Below are positions 46,718 to 55,918 of a DNA stretch of 64,000 bases, piece after piece. The DNA comes from JADLGL01 sp963732865 (GTDB lineage Bacteria; Pseudomonadota; Alphaproteobacteria; Rhizobiales; Kaistiaceae). Under the pieces are notes generated by a model that did not search any database, had not been told where the DNA came from, and saw nothing but the letters and a program-made list of their open reading frames with translations. The DNA is taken from the NCBI GenBank assembly GCA_963732865.1, contig CAVTBC010000004.1, forward strand, positions 124,001 to 188,000. Direction: 5' to 3'. A program made the translations under genes and the position numbers. Position 1 is the first letter of the stretch. Each line of letters opens with the position of its first letter.

Positions 46718-48205
46718 CTAGCTCAAGTAGCGGTTCTGGAGGTGGCCGATGAACTTGGCCGATCCCAGCGGCGCGCCGGTCGCGGCAACGATCAGATCCT
46801 GCCAGTCGAGCAGGCTCGCCTTCACATGGATATTCGCCCGCAGCCAGCCGACGAGCGGCTGGAAATCGCCGCGCGCCAGCCCCGGCTTAAGGCCGGCATC
46901 CGCATCCGTGGCCGCGTCGAAGAGCTGCGCCGCGGTCATCGCGCCGACGAGATAGGTCGGGAAATAGCCGAAGGCGCCGGAATACCAATGGATGTCCTGC
47001 AGGCAGCCACGACGATCATCGGGAACGTCGAGGCCGAGGAATTCCTTGATGGCGGCGTTGAAGGCGCCCGGCAAATCGTCGATCGCGAGGTCGCCATTGA
47101 TCATGGCCTTTTCCAGTTCGTAGCGCAGCAGCACATGCGCCGGGTAGGTGACTTCGTCTGCATCGACCCGGATGAAGCCCGGCTTCACCTGGAGCGCAAT
47201 CCGGCGCAGATTATCCGCCGACCAGGCGGCGCCGCTGCCGCCAAAGGCCTCGCGCAGCAACGGCTCGAGATAGGATAGGAACTCCGGCCCGCGCGCCGCC
47301 TGCCGCTCCATGATCAGCGCCTGGCTTTCATGCGTGCTGGTGCCGCGGGCGCGGCCGACAGGCTGCGTCCACCATTCCTTCGGCCGGCCTTGTTCATAGA
47401 GCGCGTGGCCGCCTTCATGGATCGCGGCCATCAGCGAGCTTAGGAATTCTGCGTCGCTGAAGCGCGTCGTGATGCGCACGTCGCCGGAAGCGCCGCCGGT
47501 GAAGGGATGCGCGCTGACATCGAGCCGGCCATGGTTGAAGTCGAACCCGATCGTGTTGAGCAGGTCCCGGCAGAGCCTCTCCTGGGTCTCGATCGGGAAC
47601 GGCCCCTCCAGCGGAATGATCTCGGGCCCGCTGCGTTGCTTCTCGACCGCGCTCTGGACCAGGCCGGGTAGGACGGGCCGCAGCGGTGCAAACAGCCGGT
47701 CGAGAACATCGGCGGTGGAGCCGATATCATATTGGTCGAGGAGGGCATCGTAGGGACCGAGATCGAGTGCGGCGCCAAGCGCGGCGCCGGTCTCACGTTG
47801 CAGTTTGACCACCTCCGCCAGCCGGCCTTTCACCGCGGCGAAATCATTATCCTTGCGCGCCGACTGCCAGGCGTGGCGGCAGAGCGCGGCGGCCTTGGTG
47901 CTCGCGATCAGAAGATCGCGTGGCACCGCCAATGCGCGCAGATGGATCCTCTGCATTTCCCGCAAATTGGCCAGCTGCCAATCGGAAAGACCGGTCTGCC
48001 CGGCGCTGGCGGCAATAAGCTCGCCGACCGCTTCGGCCGTCAGCGTGTCATGGGCCATCCCCTCAAGCATCGCCAGCTGCTCCGAGCGGCCCTCAATGGC
48101 GCCGCCAGGCATCATGGTTTCGGTATCCCAACCCAAAATGCCGACGACATCCTGAAGGATCGCGGCGCGGGTGAAGATGGCTTCTAGGTCTTGGTAGGCT
48201 GGCAT
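46718..48205 (-). CDS. Carboxypeptidase, M32 family (Taq-type)
   Basis: A 495-residue zinc metallocarboxypeptidase that trims C-terminal residues from peptides. The zinc-binding HEGGH motif lies at 263-267, with a third ligand likely in GTSTHESQALIMER about 30 residues later. LGWDTETMMPGGAIEGR near the N-terminus and DIHWYSGAFGYFPTYLVGAM are family blocks. I chose the ATG at 48205 (MPAYQDLEAIF). A longer reading frame upstream has no family similarity. Confidence 0.93.
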   Translation of the reverse strand: MPAYQDLEAIFTRAAILQDVVGILGWDTETMMPGGAIEGRSEQLAMLEGMAHDTLTAEAVGELIAASAGQTGLSDWQLANLREMQRIHLRALAVPRDLLIASTKAAALCRHAWQSARKDNDFAAVKGRLAEVVKLQRETGAALGAALDLGPYDALLDQYDIGSTADVLDRLFAPLRPVLPGLVQSAVEKQRSGPEIIPLEGPFPIETQERLCRDLLNTIGFDFNHGRLDVSAHPFTGGASGDVRITTRFSDAEFLSSLMAAIHEGGHALYEQGRPKEWWTQPVGRARGTSTHESQALIMERQAARGPEFLSYLEPLLREAFGGSGAAWSADNLRRIALQVKPGFIRVDADEVTYPAHVLLRYELEKAMINGDLAIDDLPGAFNAAIKEFLGLDVPDDRRGCLQDIHWYSGAFGYFPTYLVGAMTAAQLFDAATDADAGLKPGLARGDFQPLVGWLRANIHVKASLLDWQDLIVAATGAPLGSAKFIGHLQNRYLS

Positions 48206-48479
48206 GGCGACCGGACAAGCTTGAGGAGCGAGGCCCCGCCTTCGGCAGGGAGATGCGATCCGGTATAGCGGGCCGGGGCCAAGGCTCCAATGCGCGTCCC
48301 GGACGCTTGCGGCGCGACCGCGATCCAGCGTTCGCATCTGAGGCCGCTGGACCCGGTGAAACGGCGATCTCGGCGGCAAGACCTACGGGCTGCGGCGGAG
48401 CGCCTGCGAGCGCGGCGCGCTCGCAGGGTCATGGCGTCGAGAAGATACTTCCGACGGCACCGGCTATTCCGGCGCTGCT

Positions 48480-48686
48480 CTAGCCGCGCCAGCGATTATG
48501 GGCGGCGGCTTCGTCGCGAATTGCGGCCTCGTGATACCAGGCGCCCCCGGCTACCGTATTCGGTGCTCGCTCGAACGGGTGCTCCGCGGCCGGGCGCGCG
48601 ATCTGCTGATCGTCGAGCGCACCGATTCGGTTCCCGGAAAAGATGTCATAGATCTTTGCCGACTCGCGGTAAATGTTCGTAGTCAT
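48480..48686 (-). CDS. DUF2735 small protein
   Basis: A 68-residue protein starting MTTNIYRESAKIYDIFSGNR with a purine-rich AAGAAAGAAAAG before the ATG. The MTTNxxxxSAKIY start is the DUF2735 signature. In Hyphomicrobiales this gene is frequently found next to glnII, and it is divergent from glnII here. The role is unknown; a link to nitrogen status is inferred from position. Confidence 0.8.
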   Translation of the reverse strand: MTTNIYRESAKIYDIFSGNRIGALDDQQIARPAAEHPFERAPNTVAGGAWYHEAAIRDEAAAHNRWRG

Positions 48687-49064
48687 TGGCTTTTCTTTCT
48701 TTTTGCTACGGCCGATCTAGCACGTAAGTGGATCGCCCATATGGCAAGTCCTTTGTGCCTTTAAAGGGCGTAGAGCCAAGAATCACGCTTTTGCCTACAA
48801 TATGAGCAGCGATTACTTGTGCCCAATTAGCGCGCTCCAGTTTGAAGTCTTGTTCTTACTTTCAGCGCGCTGCCTGCGTTTGTGATGGGCCGACCCGGCG
48901 GGCACGCTGCCGCCCATTGCATCCCCGCTACCGTCTAGCGGCGGCTATTCGGGCTGGGCGTCGACCACGCCGTCCCCGCCGCTCCGCTGGTCCGCCGATG
49001 AAGGCAAGGAACGCACCAGCGGCCGCAGCGACGCGACCGGATGATCCCGGCGCGATGCCTAGAT
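48687..49064. other. Intergenic region between DUF2735 and glnII
   Basis: No coding sequence is supported. It presumably carries the NtrC-type control sites for the two divergent genes, but I could not identify a clear TGCAC-N7-GTGCA pair. A 10-base palindrome CCTTTAAAGG lies at 48758-48767. Confidence 0.5.
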
Positions 49065-49080
49065 TGGCACAGCAAATGCA
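49065..49080 (+). promoter_or_regulatory. Sigma-54 (-24/-12) promoter of glnII
   Basis: TGGCACAGCAAATGCA fits TGGCAC-N5-TTGCA with one mismatch and correct GG/GC spacing, ending 77 bases before the glnII start. glnII of rhizobia is known to be transcribed from an NtrC/sigma-54 promoter. Confidence 0.75.
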
Positions 49081-49157
49081 CCGCTAAAGATAGGCCGCGA
49101 CGGCCCAGACAGGGAGCCGGAAGCTCACCCAATTGATCATCGTCTAGTGAGGTAGCA

Positions 49158-50192
49158 ATGACGAAGTATAAGCTCGAATACATTTGGCTGGATGGGTACA
49201 AGCCGGTTCCCAATCTTCGCGGCAAGACCTTGATTAAGGAGTATGACGAGTTCCCGTCGCTTGATCAGCTTCCGTTGTGGGGCTTTGACGGCAGCTCGAC
49301 GCAGCAAGCGGAAGGCAAGAGCTCGGACTGCGTGCTCAAGCCGGTCGGCGTCTATTATGACGGCGCCCGCACCAATGGCGCGATCGTGCTCTGCGAAGTC
49401 ATGATGCCTGACGGCACGCCGCATCCGACCAACATGCGGGCGACCATCCTCGATGATCCGGGCACGTGGTTCGGATTCGAGCAGGAATATTTCTTCTACA
49501 AGGACGGCCGTCCGCTGGGCTTTCCCGCCGCCGGCTATCCGGCGCCGCAGGGTCCCTACTATACGGGCATCGGCTACAAGAATGTCGGCGACATCGCGCG
49601 CAAGATCGTCGAGGAGCACATGGATCTGTGCATCGCCGCCGGGGTCAACCACGAAGGGATCAACGCCGAAGTGGCGAAGGGCCAGTGGGAGTTCCAGATC
49701 TTCGGCAAGGGTTCGAAGAAGGCGGCCGACGAGATGTGGGTCGCGCGCTATCTCCTCGAGCGTCTGACCGAGAAATACGGCGTCGACATCGAATATCACT
49801 GCAAGCCGCTGGGTGACACCGACTGGAACGGCTCAGGCATGCACGCCAACTTCTCGACCGACTATCTGCGCGATGTCGGCGGGAAGGCCTATTTCGAGGC
49901 GCTGATGGCGGCGTTCGACGCGGCGAAGGCTGAGCACATCGCGGTCTACGGCCCGGACAACCATATGCGTCTTACGGGCAAGCATGAGACGCAATCGATC
50001 GACATGTTCAGCTATGGCGTGGCCGACCGCGGCGCTTCGATCCGCGTCCCACACAGCTTCGTCAAGAATGACTACAAGGGCTATCTGGAAGACCGCCGCC
50101 CGAACTCGCAAGGCGACCCCTACCAAATCGCCTCGATCATCCTGAAGACGATTGATTCCGTGGCGAAGGCGGCGAAGGCCGCGGCCGCCTAG
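49158..50192 (+). CDS. glnII: Glutamine synthetase type II
   Basis: Forms glutamine from glutamate, ammonia and ATP. The 344-residue product is the eukaryote-like GSII: MTKYKLEYIWLDGYKPVPNL at the start, LPLWGFDGSSTQQAEG, GFEQEYFFYKDGRPLG for metal binding, and GPDNHMRLTGKHETQSID for ATP and glutamate. It is much shorter than GlnA (GSI) and lacks the adenylylation loop, so it is controlled mainly at transcription. A strong terminator follows. Confidence 0.98.
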   Translation: MTKYKLEYIWLDGYKPVPNLRGKTLIKEYDEFPSLDQLPLWGFDGSSTQQAEGKSSDCVLKPVGVYYDGARTNGAIVLCEVMMPDGTPHPTNMRATILDDPGTWFGFEQEYFFYKDGRPLGFPAAGYPAPQGPYYTGIGYKNVGDIARKIVEEHMDLCIAAGVNHEGINAEVAKGQWEFQIFGKGSKKAADEMWVARYLLERLTEKYGVDIEYHCKPLGDTDWNGSGMHANFSTDYLRDVGGKAYFEALMAAFDAAKAEHIAVYGPDNHMRLTGKHETQSIDMFSYGVADRGASIRVPHSFVKNDYKGYLEDRRPNSQGDPYQIASIILKTIDSVAKAAKAAAA

Positions 50193-50221
50193 CTCGATCG
50201 CAGCAACGCACCAGCAACCAC

Positions 50222-50257
50222 GAGAAGCCACCGGCAATGTCCGGTGGCTTCTCTTTT
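50222..50257 (+). terminator. Rho-independent terminator of glnII
   Basis: A perfect 13-bp stem GAGAAGCCACCGG/CCGGTGGCTTCTC with a six-base loop is followed by TTTT, 30 bases after the glnII stop. Confidence 0.9.
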
Positions 50258-50432
50258 CGAGGTTGGGCCAAAGGGTGGGGTTGCGCCGTTTCGGCCGCAG
50301 CGGCGCGGGGCGCTCAGCCCGTGGAGGCGCGTCGATTCCCACCCGACGTTGCCGGTCCGCTACATCCTCGGCCTCTCGGCCGTGCTAGGCCGGCCTCAAT
50401 TGCACAGGTTAACGCCTCTGGAGGGCCGAGAG

Positions 50433-50987
50433 ATGATTGGTAAGCGCCTTATCGCAGCCGCGGCCTTCTTGGTTGCCGGCGCCGCCGTCGCGAATGCGGC
50501 AGATCTTCCGCCCACCATTGTGACTCCATCGACGCCGGTCACCGTTCCGGCACCGCCGACGTTCAACTGGAATCGCTTCTATGTCGGCGCCTATGGCGGC
50601 GCATGGTTCGGCTATCCCCCCGTCGCCTATGATTCGGCGCGTGTCGGGGTGACCGCTGGCCGCAACGTCCAATTCAACCGGTTTGTCTTCGGCCTTGAGG
50701 CTGAGATTGGCGCCTATGATTTCACCGGCCTGACGTTTGAGGCCTATGGCGTTGCACGTCTCGGCGTTCTGGCAACCGACAATCTGCTGCTCTATGGGTT
50801 GGCCGGTATTGGCCACGACGGTGCCTGGCCCGGGATTCTCAACTCGATGATTCTGGGCGGCGGCGCCGAATACGCCGTTTCGTCCAATCTGAGCATCGTG
50901 GCGCAAGCCGCCGTCTGGAAGTCATTCGGCTCGCCGTTCGACTATCTCTCCCTGACGGGCGGTCTGAACTGGCATTTTGGTCCCTGA
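50433..50987 (+). CDS. Outer-membrane beta-barrel protein
   Basis: A 184-residue exported protein. ATG at 50433 follows GGAGG by 8 bases and opens a signal peptide (MIGKRLIAAAAFLVAGAAVA, cut near NAA). The rest is a short Omp31/Opa-like eight-strand barrel: FNWNRFYVGAYGGAWFG early, FNRFVFGLEAEIGAYDFTG, and a terminal strand LTGGLNWHFGP ending in an aromatic-rich motif. Such proteins are abundant in rhizobial outer membranes and often have structural roles. Confidence 0.85.
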   Translation: MIGKRLIAAAAFLVAGAAVANAADLPPTIVTPSTPVTVPAPPTFNWNRFYVGAYGGAWFGYPPVAYDSARVGVTAGRNVQFNRFVFGLEAEIGAYDFTGLTFEAYGVARLGVLATDNLLLYGLAGIGHDGAWPGILNSMILGGGAEYAVSSNLSIVAQAAVWKSFGSPFDYLSLTGGLNWHFGP

Positions 50988-51014
50988 CCAACGCGGTCGT
51001 CCGAACCAAACGAT

Positions 51015-51041
51015 AAAGGCCCCGCCTCGGCGGGGCCTTTT
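51015..51041. terminator. Bidirectional terminator
   Basis: A perfect 12-bp stem AAAGGCCCCGCC/GGCGGGGCCTTT with a two-base centre (TC) lies between the convergent barrel gene and the next gene, with T-runs on both strands. Confidence 0.88.
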
Positions 51042-51057
51042 GCTTGTGCGATCCAGG

Positions 51058-51477
51058 CTAGTCGTCGCCGAGATAGTAGACGGTGACAGCGCCGGCAGTT
51101 GTGACGTTGATGGCGATGACATCGCTGATGTCGACGCCAACTGAAGTGACGGCGTTGGCCACGACCGGATTGGCCGCAATCGCCGCCTGAACGCCGGCGA
51201 CATCAGTGGTCTGCATTGCATCAAGATAGGCCGTGGTGTTGGCGCCGCCGATCATATCGGCGGAATTGACCAGAGTGACCATGGTGGGGTCGACCGTAGT
51301 CAGCGCGGCGAGGTTCGCCAGCGCCGTCGCATGGCCGTTCAAGGCAACGAGGAGGCCGGCGAAATCGGGCCGACCGGAGGTGGCCTCGGTGGGTGCGGCC
51401 GGCTGGGCGGAGACAGCTCCGGCGGCTGAAACGGCGACGGCAAGTCCGATGGCGGCGGCACTCAAGAGTTTCTTCAT
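51058..51477 (-). CDS. Hypothetical secreted protein
   Basis: A 139-residue exported protein starting at the ATG at 51477 (AAGGAG 9 bases upstream). Signal peptide MKKLLSAAAIGLAVAVSAAG, cut near SAQ. The mature part is Ala/Val/Thr-rich with few charged residues (ANLAALTTVDPTMVTLVNSA, ISDVIAINVTTAGAVTVYYL). No family or active site is recognised; it may be a small periplasmic or surface protein. Confidence 0.75.
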   Translation of the reverse strand: MKKLLSAAAIGLAVAVSAAGAVSAQPAAPTEATSGRPDFAGLLVALNGHATALANLAALTTVDPTMVTLVNSADMIGGANTTAYLDAMQTTDVAGVQAAIAANPVVANAVTSVGVDISDVIAINVTTAGAVTVYYLGDD

Positions 51478-51708
51478 GGCGGTTGCTCCTTGTGGGCCCC
51501 CCAAATGGGCATCTTCTGCATGTCACGCCGCCGCGTTGCGGAGGGCGTTTCGAATAGCTTGATGCGGCGCCGACCTTACGCGGACCTGACAGGCCACATG
51601 AAACATCGGCAATGTTTGGGGCGCGGGCCGGCGCGACGGGCTGCCAGAGCGGAGGTGCCTTGCGGCCGCGGCCCGCCGGCCCCGGCGGCGCCGCCAAAGC
51701 GAATGCGA

Positions 51709-53136
51709 TCAGAGGATCGGGCTCGTCATCGCTGCGGCGTTGTTGAGCAAGCGACGGTACCAACTCCAGTTCGAGACCTCGTCGCGGGTCACGCTTCGGC
51801 TGCGCGCGATGAAGCCTTCCTGCACCGCCCGGATCGAAGAGGTGAGGTGCCGGTCCTGGATCAGGAGATTGTTCTCGTAGTTGAGTTCGAGGCTGCGGCG
51901 ATCGATGTTGGCCGAGCCAATGAGGGCGAAATCGTCGTCGACGGTGATCGACTTGGCGTGCAGCAGGCCGTCGGGGAATTCGAAAATCCGTACCCCCGCG
52001 CTCAAGAGATCGAGATAGTGGCTGCGGCTCGTGGCCGCGACGAAGCGGTCGTCATTGCGAGCTGGGAGGACGAGCGTGGTGTCGACGCCGCGCCGCGCCG
52101 CGGCGGCGATTGCGTTCTGCAGTTCACTGTTCGGCACGTAATAGGGCGTCGTGATGCAGAGCCGCTTCTTGGCGGCGTGGAACAGGCTGGAGAACGTGTC
52201 CGACATCGCGCCGTTGCGGTCCGTCGGGCCAGTGGCGATGACTTGCGCCAAGAATCCTTCCGACGCAGGCTCAACGTCGGTGACGGCGTCGGTGATGTCG
52301 TCATTCTGGAATGTCAGCCAATCCATGACGAACACCTGCTGCAACTGGCGGACGACCGTTCCCTCGAGCCGCAGCATCACGTCGAACCAGGGACCAAACT
52401 TCGCCTTGGGCAGGAACGCCGGGTCGGCGCAGTTCATACTGCCGCACCAGGCGATCGCGGTGTCGATCACGACGATCTTGCGGTGGTTGCGAATATCGAT
52501 GCGGCCGCCGAGCGCCCGCAGCAACGGATTGCCGACGGCGAAGGCGCGGGAGACCCGCACCCCGGCCGCCGCCATCTCGCGCCACAATTCCGACCGGACG
52601 AAGCCGCGCGAGCCGACATCGTCGACCAATGCACGGCAAATCACGCCGCGGCCCGCGGCGCGCATGAGGGCCTCGGCGACCTTTCGGCCGTTGCCGTCCG
52701 GCAGCCAGATATAGAAGAGGAGGTGGACCGTCTTCAGCGCCGCGTCGACATCGGCGACGATCCGCGCGACGCTCTCATCGGTGTCCGAGAGAAATGTAGC
52801 CGTTTCGCAATGGACCGGACGGAAATGGTTGACCGACCAACCGGTCTGGAAAGGCACCGGCCATCGTGGCGACGAAGCATCGGCGCGCGAGATCTTGTAG
52901 CTGTGGATCTGGCTAAGGGCCTCGGTGAGGCCGGCGCGGATCTGCAGCTGACGCCTCTGCAGGCGGCTGCCAATATTGACGTCGCCAAGAAGCAGATAGG
53001 CGAGAGCGCCGACGAGCGGGACGAACAGGATGATTGTCACCCAGGCAAGGCGCGAGGCCGGCTCGCGGTTGCGCCGGGACAATGCGCGGACGACAAAGAC
53101 CAGCTGTATGAACGCGATCGTCGCGGCGGTGAACAT
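51709..53136 (-). CDS. cls: Cardiolipin synthase (phospholipase D family)
   Basis: A 475-residue membrane enzyme that joins phospholipids into cardiolipin. The start MFTAATIAFIQLVFVVRALS at 53136 opens two N-terminal membrane helices (LAWVTIILFVPLVGALAYLLLG). Two HKD active-site motifs follow: NHRKIVVID with GSMN after it, and LHAKSITVDDDFALIGSANID. The frame extends upstream without family similarity. Stand-alone gene, convergent with nothing of related function. Confidence 0.93.
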   Translation of the reverse strand: MFTAATIAFIQLVFVVRALSRRNREPASRLAWVTIILFVPLVGALAYLLLGDVNIGSRLQRRQLQIRAGLTEALSQIHSYKISRADASSPRWPVPFQTGWSVNHFRPVHCETATFLSDTDESVARIVADVDAALKTVHLLFYIWLPDGNGRKVAEALMRAAGRGVICRALVDDVGSRGFVRSELWREMAAAGVRVSRAFAVGNPLLRALGGRIDIRNHRKIVVIDTAIAWCGSMNCADPAFLPKAKFGPWFDVMLRLEGTVVRQLQQVFVMDWLTFQNDDITDAVTDVEPASEGFLAQVIATGPTDRNGAMSDTFSSLFHAAKKRLCITTPYYVPNSELQNAIAAAARRGVDTTLVLPARNDDRFVAATSRSHYLDLLSAGVRIFEFPDGLLHAKSITVDDDFALIGSANIDRRSLELNYENNLLIQDRHLTSSIRAVQEGFIARSRSVTRDEVSNWSWYRRLLNNAAAMTSPIL

Positions 53137-53311
53137 CGGGACTCTCGGGCTACAGCTGGACCAGCAGGGTCGTTTCCGCTTGTAGCATGAATGACTTAAG
53201 AGCCTCCAGCTATCCGCGGCGGTGCGTATCGTTGACCGCATGCGCGGCGGATTGATGTCATCCGGCCAACCGGCCAGATTGGCGGGCGTGCCCATTACGC
53301 CGGGGAAATGG

Positions 53312-53764
53312 ATGACCGTTCTCTACATCGACGCGGATGCCTGTCCGGTAAAGGAGGAGGTCTACCGCGTCGCCGACCGCTACGGGCTACCGGTCTTCGT
53401 CGTCTCCAACACCTGGATCCGGACGCCGCGGCATGAGCGGGTGAAACTCGTTGTCGTCAATGATGCACCGGACGCTGCCGATGATTGGATCGTTGATCAT
53501 ATCGGGAAAGGCGACGTCGCCATCACCGCCGATATCCCGCTCGCCGACCGTGTGCTGAAGGCTGGCGGCGAAGCCCTCCATCCCACCGGTCGGCGGTTCA
53601 CGCCGGACAGCATCGGTGGCGCTCTGGCTTCGCGCGCCGTCGGAGAGCATCTGCGCTCGATGGGCGAGGTGACCGGCGGTCCGCGGCCATTCCTGGCGTC
53701 GGACCGCTCCCGCTTCCTGCAACAGCTCGACGCCGCGGTGGCGCGGGCGCGCAAGGCGGTCTAG
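53312..53764 (+). CDS. YaiI/YqxD family protein (DUF188)
   Basis: A 150-residue protein with a PIN-like fold. The hallmark start MTVLYIDADACPVKEEVYRV is at 53312 (GGGGAAA upstream), followed by VSNTWIRTPRHERVKLVVVN and GDVAITADIPLADRVL. Aspartates in the first motif and in ITADIPLAD suggest a metal site and possible nuclease activity, which is unproven for the family. Confidence 0.92.
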   Translation: MTVLYIDADACPVKEEVYRVADRYGLPVFVVSNTWIRTPRHERVKLVVVNDAPDAADDWIVDHIGKGDVAITADIPLADRVLKAGGEALHPTGRRFTPDSIGGALASRAVGEHLRSMGEVTGGPRPFLASDRSRFLQQLDAAVARARKAV

Positions 53765-53773
53765 GCGCTCCGG

Positions 53774-55591
53774 CTAACCTTCTAGTTCTTCTCGCAGCTC
53801 TTCCAGCCGCAGCCATTCGGTCTCGGCCTTTTCCAACGCTTCGAGGGCGCTGCGATGCGCTTCGGTGGCGGCCGTCACTTCGGTGGGGTCACGGTGAAAG
53901 AAGGCGGGATCGGCGAGCTGGGCCTCGAGCCGTTTGATGTCGTTCGTCAGGTCGTGAATGCGGGCCGGCAGCGTCTTCAACGCATGCTGCTGGGAGAAGC
54001 TGAGCTTGCGCCGGCCTGCCGTGTTTGCACCAGCGCGATCCGCTGCCGTCGCTTTCTGAGGTTTGCCTCTGGCCGCTTCAGGTCTCGCCCCGACGCCGCT
54101 GCCGCGCTGGGCGACCATATCGGAATAGCCGCCGGCATATTCGGTCCAGCGTCCATCGCCATCCGAGACTATCGTGGAGGTGACGGCGCGGTCGAGGAAG
54201 TCGCGGTCATGGCTGACAAGAAGGAGCGTGCCGTTATAGTCGGCGAGCATCTCCTGCAGGAGGTCGAGGGTCTCAAGGTCGAGATCATTGGTCGGCTCGT
54301 CGAGCACGAGGAGATTGGCGCTGGTCGCCAAAGCGCGGGCCAGCATCAGGCGGCCGCGCTCGCCGCCCGATAGCACCTTCACCGGCGAGCGGGCCTGCTC
54401 GGGCAGAAAGAGGAAATCCTTCAGATAGCCGACGACATGGCGGGCGGTGCCACCGACCATGACGCTGTCGCTACGGCCGCCGGTCAGCGTGTCGGACAGC
54501 GTGGCGTTGAGATCGAGCGTCTCACGGCGCTGGTCGAGCGTGGCGATGTCGAGATTCGTGCCAAGCTTGATTTTTCCGCTATCCGGTTTGAGGTCGCCGG
54601 TGAGGAGGCGGATGAGCGTGGTTTTGCCGGCGCCGTTGGCGCCGACGATACCGACCCGGTCGCCGCGCTCAATTTTGATGCTGAAATCGCGGACGATAGG
54701 CCGATCGCCATAGCTCTTGGCGATGCCCTCCGCCTCGATCACCAGCTTGCCGGCAAGGCGCACTTCGCGCCCGCCGAAGGCGACTCCGCCCACCGGTCTG
54801 TCCCGGCGGCGGGCGATCCGCTCGGCGCGCAACTGCCGGAAGTCGGCCAGTCGCTTCTGATTGCGCTTGCGGCGGGCGGTCACGCCATAGCGCAGCCAGT
54901 CCTCTTCCCGCGCGATCTTGCGGTCGAGCTTGTGGCGATCGCGTTCCTCTTCTTCCAGCAGCGCATCGCGCCAGGCCTCGAATTCGCCGAACCCCTTGTC
55001 CAGCCGGTGCGTCTGGCGCCGATCGAGCCAAACGGTGGCGTTCGACAGATTCTGCAGAAAGCGCCGGTCATGGCTGATGATGACCATGGCCGAACGGAGG
55101 CCTTTGAGCATCTGTTCCAGCGTTTCGATCAGGGCCAAATCGAGATGGTTGGTGGGCTCGTCGAGAAGCAGAATATCCGGTTCGGGCGCCAGCACACGGG
55201 CAAGCGCCGCGCGCCTTGCCTCGCCGCCGGACAGCTGTCGGACGTCTTCGTCGCCGGTGAGGCCAAGGCTTTGCAGAACCAGACGCGCCTGATGCGGATC
55301 GTCCGTTTCCGTGAACCCCGCTTCGACGAATTCCGCTGTCGTCATCGCGCGGCCGAAATCCGGCTCCTGCGGCAGATAGCGGACGGTTGTCCCGGGCTGC
55401 AGGAAGCGCGCACCGGAGTCGGATTCGACAAGACCGGCGGCGATCTTCAGCAGCGTCGACTTGCCCGAGCCGTTCCGGCCAACCAGGCACAAGCGCTCAT
55501 GCGTTCCGACCGACAGCTCGGCCCCTTCAAGGAGCGGCGACTGGCCAAATCGGAGATGAATATCTTGCAGCAGTAGAAGCGGCGGCGCCAT
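53774..55591 (-). CDS. uup: ABC-F ATPase, Uup-like
   Basis: A 605-residue soluble duplicated ATPase of the ABC-F class, which act on ribosomes or DNA rather than transport. Walker A motifs are GRNGSGKST (38-46) and GANGAGKTT. Signatures LSGGEARRAAL and LSGGERGRLML, and Walker B LLLDEPTNHLDLA and LVLDEPTNDLDLE, are intact. A linker between domains carries a basic helical arm (KRNQKRLADFRQLRAERIA), and the C-terminal 90 residues form a coiled coil, as in Uup. Confidence 0.93.
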   Translation of the reverse strand: MAPPLLLLQDIHLRFGQSPLLEGAELSVGTHERLCLVGRNGSGKSTLLKIAAGLVESDSGARFLQPGTTVRYLPQEPDFGRAMTTAEFVEAGFTETDDPHQARLVLQSLGLTGDEDVRQLSGGEARRAALARVLAPEPDILLLDEPTNHLDLALIETLEQMLKGLRSAMVIISHDRRFLQNLSNATVWLDRRQTHRLDKGFGEFEAWRDALLEEEERDRHKLDRKIAREEDWLRYGVTARRKRNQKRLADFRQLRAERIARRRDRPVGGVAFGGREVRLAGKLVIEAEGIAKSYGDRPIVRDFSIKIERGDRVGIVGANGAGKTTLIRLLTGDLKPDSGKIKLGTNLDIATLDQRRETLDLNATLSDTLTGGRSDSVMVGGTARHVVGYLKDFLFLPEQARSPVKVLSGGERGRLMLARALATSANLLVLDEPTNDLDLETLDLLQEMLADYNGTLLLVSHDRDFLDRAVTSTIVSDGDGRWTEYAGGYSDMVAQRGSGVGARPEAARGKPQKATAADRAGANTAGRRKLSFSQQHALKTLPARIHDLTNDIKRLEAQLADPAFFHRDPTEVTAATEAHRSALEALEKAETEWLRLEELREELEG

Positions 55592-55918
55592 CGGCCTGTC
55601 TCCATTCTAGCCGTGGCTATGATGTGCGCCTGCTTTACGCCGTAAGCGGGCGGTCGCGAAGCGTTTGCTGCAGCGGCACATGGAAGCCCCCCGCCGCTCG
55701 TGGCCATACGGCCGCCAGTCTTGCTTCCGGTGCGATCAACGGGAATATAACGCCATGATCGACGGCAAACCCGCAGAGCCTTGCCTGGCGCTCATTGTCA
55801 GCGTTGGAATGGTTGCCGAAGCAGCACCCGTCAGCAGGCACACAAGCGACCTCGGTTCACCGCAAGCGGCGACGGGGCGGCGCGCATTGGCGCCCGGCCT
55901 TCGGAAACGGTCGAGGTC
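55592..55918. other. Intergenic region without a supported gene
   Basis: A 327-base gap between the divergent uup and RNA methyltransferase genes. Reading frames here lack protein-like composition or ribosome-binding sites. I see no clear promoter or terminator. Confidence 0.5.

Noticed and set aside
48758..48767. Palindrome CCTTTAAAGG in the glnII upstream gap as an NtrC site
   Set aside because: It lacks the TGCAC/GTGCA arms and spacing of NtrC sites; a 10-base palindrome can occur by chance.
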